DNA from: an uncultured Eubacterium sp.
GTDB lineage: Bacteria; Bacillota; Clostridia; Peptostreptococcales; Anaerovoracaceae
Direction: 5' to 3'
Assembly (NCBI GenBank): GCA_946555345.1
Contig: CAMNSS010000023.1
Location: forward strand, 1 to 35,460
DNA: 35,460 bases
Both the position numbers and the translations under genes were made by a program. The notes beneath the pieces were generated by a model. It saw nothing but the letters and a program-made list of their open reading frames with translations. It had not been told where the DNA came from and did no database searches. Shown one piece after another: positions 33,621-35,460 of this stretch. Each line of letters starts with the position of its first letter. Within the stretch, counting starts at the first letter, position 1.

Positions 33621-33637
33621 AGCATAAATCATGCCAA
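33621..33637 (-). promoter_or_regulatory. Sigma-54 (-24/-12) promoter of the catabolic operon
   Basis: The minus strand reads TTGGCATGATTTATGCT: GG at the -24 element (33635-33634) and GC at the -12 element (33623-33622) with exactly 10 bases between, matching TGGCAYR-N4-TTGCW except for one base in the -12 box. A start near 33611 would leave about 31 bases before the E1 alpha ATG. The neighbour is a sigma-54 activator. Confidence 0.8.
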
Positions 33638-33640
33638 GAT

Positions 33641-33690
33641 GCAAAAAACAGCCAAAATCACGTAATTTCAACGTTTCTAGCTGTTTTTGC
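33641..33690 (-). terminator. Terminator-like hairpin after the AcoR-like gene
   Basis: GCAAAAACAGC and GCTGTTTTTTGC (minus strand) form an 11-bp stem across a loop of about 27 bases. T-rich sequence in the second arm could stop transcripts from the activator gene just before the sigma-54 promoter. Confidence 0.5.
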
Positions 33691-33703
33691 AAAAGTTATG
33701 AAC

Positions 33704-33740
33704 CGTTACATATCGTTACGGCCGGGAGTACGCCGTAACG
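33704..33740 (-). promoter_or_regulatory. Candidate upstream activator sites (CGTTAC repeats)
   Basis: CGTTACGGC (33714-33722) and GCCGTAACG (33732-33740) are perfect inverted repeats with a nine-base spacer. Another CGTTAC lies at 33704-33709, one helical turn away. They sit about 95-130 bp upstream of the predicted sigma-54 start, a usual distance for enhancer-binding proteins. Binding by the neighbouring activator is inferred. Confidence 0.6.
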
Positions 33741-33823
33741 ATTTTTTACGATTATGCAGAGGAGGATTTTTTTCCACCTCGCATCTTTATCAGTTATTTT
33801 TAGATATTCCTGTTTGAAATCTT

Positions 33824-35460
33824 TTATTTTAAGTTTTCCGTAACGATGCCGTATTTCTTGATTTTGCGGTAGAGCGTCGGTTTGCTCATGCCCAGGTCCT
33901 TGGCGGAACGGGTGATATTGCCTTTGTTCTTGATGATCGTATCGATAATGATGTTCTTTTCCATGTTGTCTATAATTCCGTACGAATCCCCTGTGCTGTT
34001 TTTCAGGGAAATATTCCTGATGTCATCCGGCAGCTCACATTCCGTAATCAACGCCCCATCGCAGATATAAAATGCCTTGGATATGACATTTTGAAGCTCC
34101 CTGACATTCCCCACCCACTGATAGTTCTCCAAATATTTGACAAAATTCTCATCAAAGCGCTTCTGCTTATGCCCCTCCTTGTTGAGCCTGTCCAGGAAGA
34201 GATTTGCCAGCAATTTGATATCTCCAGGACGGTCGTTCAGCCGCGGCACTTCGATGGACACCACGTTGATGCGATAAAATAAATCCAGGCGGAACGTGTT
34301 TTTCCCCACTTCTTCCTTCAAATTGCGGTTAGTGGCCGTAATGATGCGCACATCGATGTTCCTGTCCGTTTTCCCGCCAATCCTGGAAATTTTCCGCTCT
34401 TCCAGCACCCGCAGCAGCTTTCCCTGTGCATCCAGCGGCATTTCCCCGATCTCATCCAGCAAAATTGTTCCTCCGTTTGCCAGCTCAAACTTGCCGATCA
34501 TGCCTTCTTTTTTCGCCCCGGTAAATGCACCGCCTTCATAGCCAAAGAGCTCGCTTTCCACCAGATCCTTTGGCAGCGCTGCGCAGTTGACGGCGACAAA
34601 CGGGCCTTTTGACCGCAAACTAGCATTGTGGACCGCCTGTGCGAACAGTTCCTTTCCTGTGCCGCTTGCGCCCAGAATCAAGATGTTGCAATCCTCCCTG
34701 GCGATATTTTTCGTCTGCTCGATCAGGCGCAGCATATTCGGTGCGCCTGTTTTGATATCATCGAAGGAATAACTGGCTCTGCTCCCCGCATACATCGCCA
34801 TCACCTGGTTCATCCGCTTTGTCGTGCGGAACACCACGGAAACGCCCATCGTGCTGTTGTTGAAGATCATTTTATTGATCCGCCCCATGCAGAAAACGGT
34901 TTTCCCATCGATGGAAAAAGCGATTTCTTCAAATTTACCATGTTCCTTCTCCAGCCCCAGGCTTCCGACGATAATTTCCCTTAAATCCCTTCCGATCAGC
35001 TTATCATGCACATCTTCCAAAATCATCCGCCCCTGCTCGTTGATCGTCTTGATTTTAAACGTTCCATCCGTTATAATCATTCCTTCCGACATGGCGTCGA
35101 TGCCGTAGGTAATCAATTTGTTGGCGTTTAGCAAGGTGATCTGCTCCTCAATCAGCTTGGCAGCCGCCGTCACCATCCCCAAGGAATAATTGCTGAAAAT
35201 ATTCATATCGCTCGTCAAGTTGATGCTGCCGATAATCGCGCCGTTTTCATCATGAATCGGTGCGCCAGAGCCAGTCGCACTGTGCTGCCACCTGCCATAC
35301 TGCTCTACGCTGGCCGTCTGGATCGGGCAGTCCATATCGATGCATAACGCCAGGGAATTGGTCCCTACCTGGTCTTCCGACCAATGCGCGCCGATACAAA
35401 AATTGCTCTTCTCAAATCGCTTGATCGTGATCTCATCGCCCGTCATCAGGAGCAGGTTGT
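33824..35460 (-). CDS. acoR: AcoR-family sigma-54-dependent activator (5' end outside window)
   Basis: An enhancer-binding protein that opens sigma-54 promoters using ATP. From the first visible Met (35446), a GAF-type sensor region (GAHWSEDQVGTNSLAL, about 19-34) is followed by a PAS domain (about 110-210), an AAA+ domain with Walker A GASGTGKE (259-266), the sigma-54 contact GAFTGA (306-311) and Walker B LLDEIGEM (329-336), and a Fis-type helix-turn-helix near residues 505-535. The frame stays open to the window edge and AcoR proteins are longer at the N-terminus, so the true start lies beyond 35460. It faces the operon it probably controls, in the same direction, with the promoter and sites between. 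Confidence 0.93.
   Translation of the reverse strand, partial: NLLLMTGDEITIKRFEKSNFCIGAHWSEDQVGTNSLALCIDMDCPIQTASVEQYGRWQHSATGSGAPIHDENGAIIGSINLTSDMNIFSNYSLGMVTAAAKLIEEQITLLNANKLITYGIDAMSEGMIITDGTFKIKTINEQGRMILEDVHDKLIGRDLREIIVGSLGLEKEHGKFEEIAFSIDGKTVFCMGRINKMIFNNSTMGVSVVFRTTKRMNQVMAMYAGSRASYSFDDIKTGAPNMLRLIEQTKNIAREDCNILILGASGTGKELFAQAVHNASLRSKGPFVAVNCAALPKDLVESELFGYEGGAFTGAKKEGMIGKFELANGGTILLDEIGEMPLDAQGKLLRVLEERKISRIGGKTDRNIDVRIITATNRNLKEEVGKNTFRLDLFYRINVVSIEVPRLNDRPGDIKLLANLFLDRLNKEGHKQKRFDENFVKYLENYQWVGNVRELQNVISKAFYICDGALITECELPDDIRNISLKNSTGDSYGIIDNMEKNIIIDTIIKNKGNITRSAKDLGMSKPTLYRKIKKYGIVTENLK

Overview
This 35.5-kb window looks like a chromosomal segment of a strictly anaerobic low-to-mid-GC Bacillota (Clostridia), possibly near the Anaerovoracaceae/Family XIII group. 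The lineage is an inference from AGGAGG-type ribosome sites, gene content (PepF, Rrf2, a PdaC-like deacetylase, a Mop-type molybdenum aldehyde oxidoreductase, a putative holin-like toxin) and codon use. No marker gene fixes the species. No insertion sequence, phage or CRISPR array was found.

Positions 1-10,120 hold mostly housekeeping genes. A minus-strand pair (murI and a cut-off acidic protein) diverges from a plus-strand run of pepF, nadK and an RluA-type pseudouridine synthase. An Rrf2 regulator and a membrane-anchored polysaccharide deacetylase follow on the minus strand, then a lone tRNA-Gly(CCC) and rarA. Downstream of rarA are a tandem set of 53-bp palindromic repeats, an orphan gene, and a decayed hicB antitoxin with one nonsense change and two single-base losses.

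Positions 10,120-17,340 are accessory. They hold an XRE regulator with membrane segments, a 31-residue putative type I toxin missing from ordinary gene calls, PopT (DUF368), an acyl-CoA ligase, an E2-like acyltransferase whose catalytic His is replaced by Glu, a second copy of the palindromic repeat, a gene-poor stretch, a small membrane protein and a crotonase.

Positions 17,760-35,460 form the main system: about 16 kb of minus-strand genes behind an AcoR-type sigma-54 activator. A close match to a -24/-12 promoter precedes the first gene, with inverted and direct CGTTAC repeats about 100 bp further upstream as likely activator sites. In transcription order the genes are E1 alpha, E1 beta, a free-standing lipoyl protein, an E2 catalytic core lacking lipoyl and subunit-binding domains, E3, an MFS transporter, an SDR dehydrogenase, a zinc MDR dehydrogenase, a sodium:solute symporter, a Mop-type aldehyde oxidoreductase, a fused FAD/iron-sulfur electron-transfer protein, a small CxxC redox protein and a ferredoxin-nitroreductase.

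The simplest reading, which is inference, is anaerobic use of acetoin, 2,3-butanediol or a related compound. The two transporters import substrate and the SDR/MDR enzymes interconvert diol and ketol. The split acetoin-dehydrogenase-like complex cleaves acetoin to acetyl-CoA plus acetaldehyde. The molybdenum enzyme then oxidises the aldehyde, passing electrons to the FAD/FeS protein.
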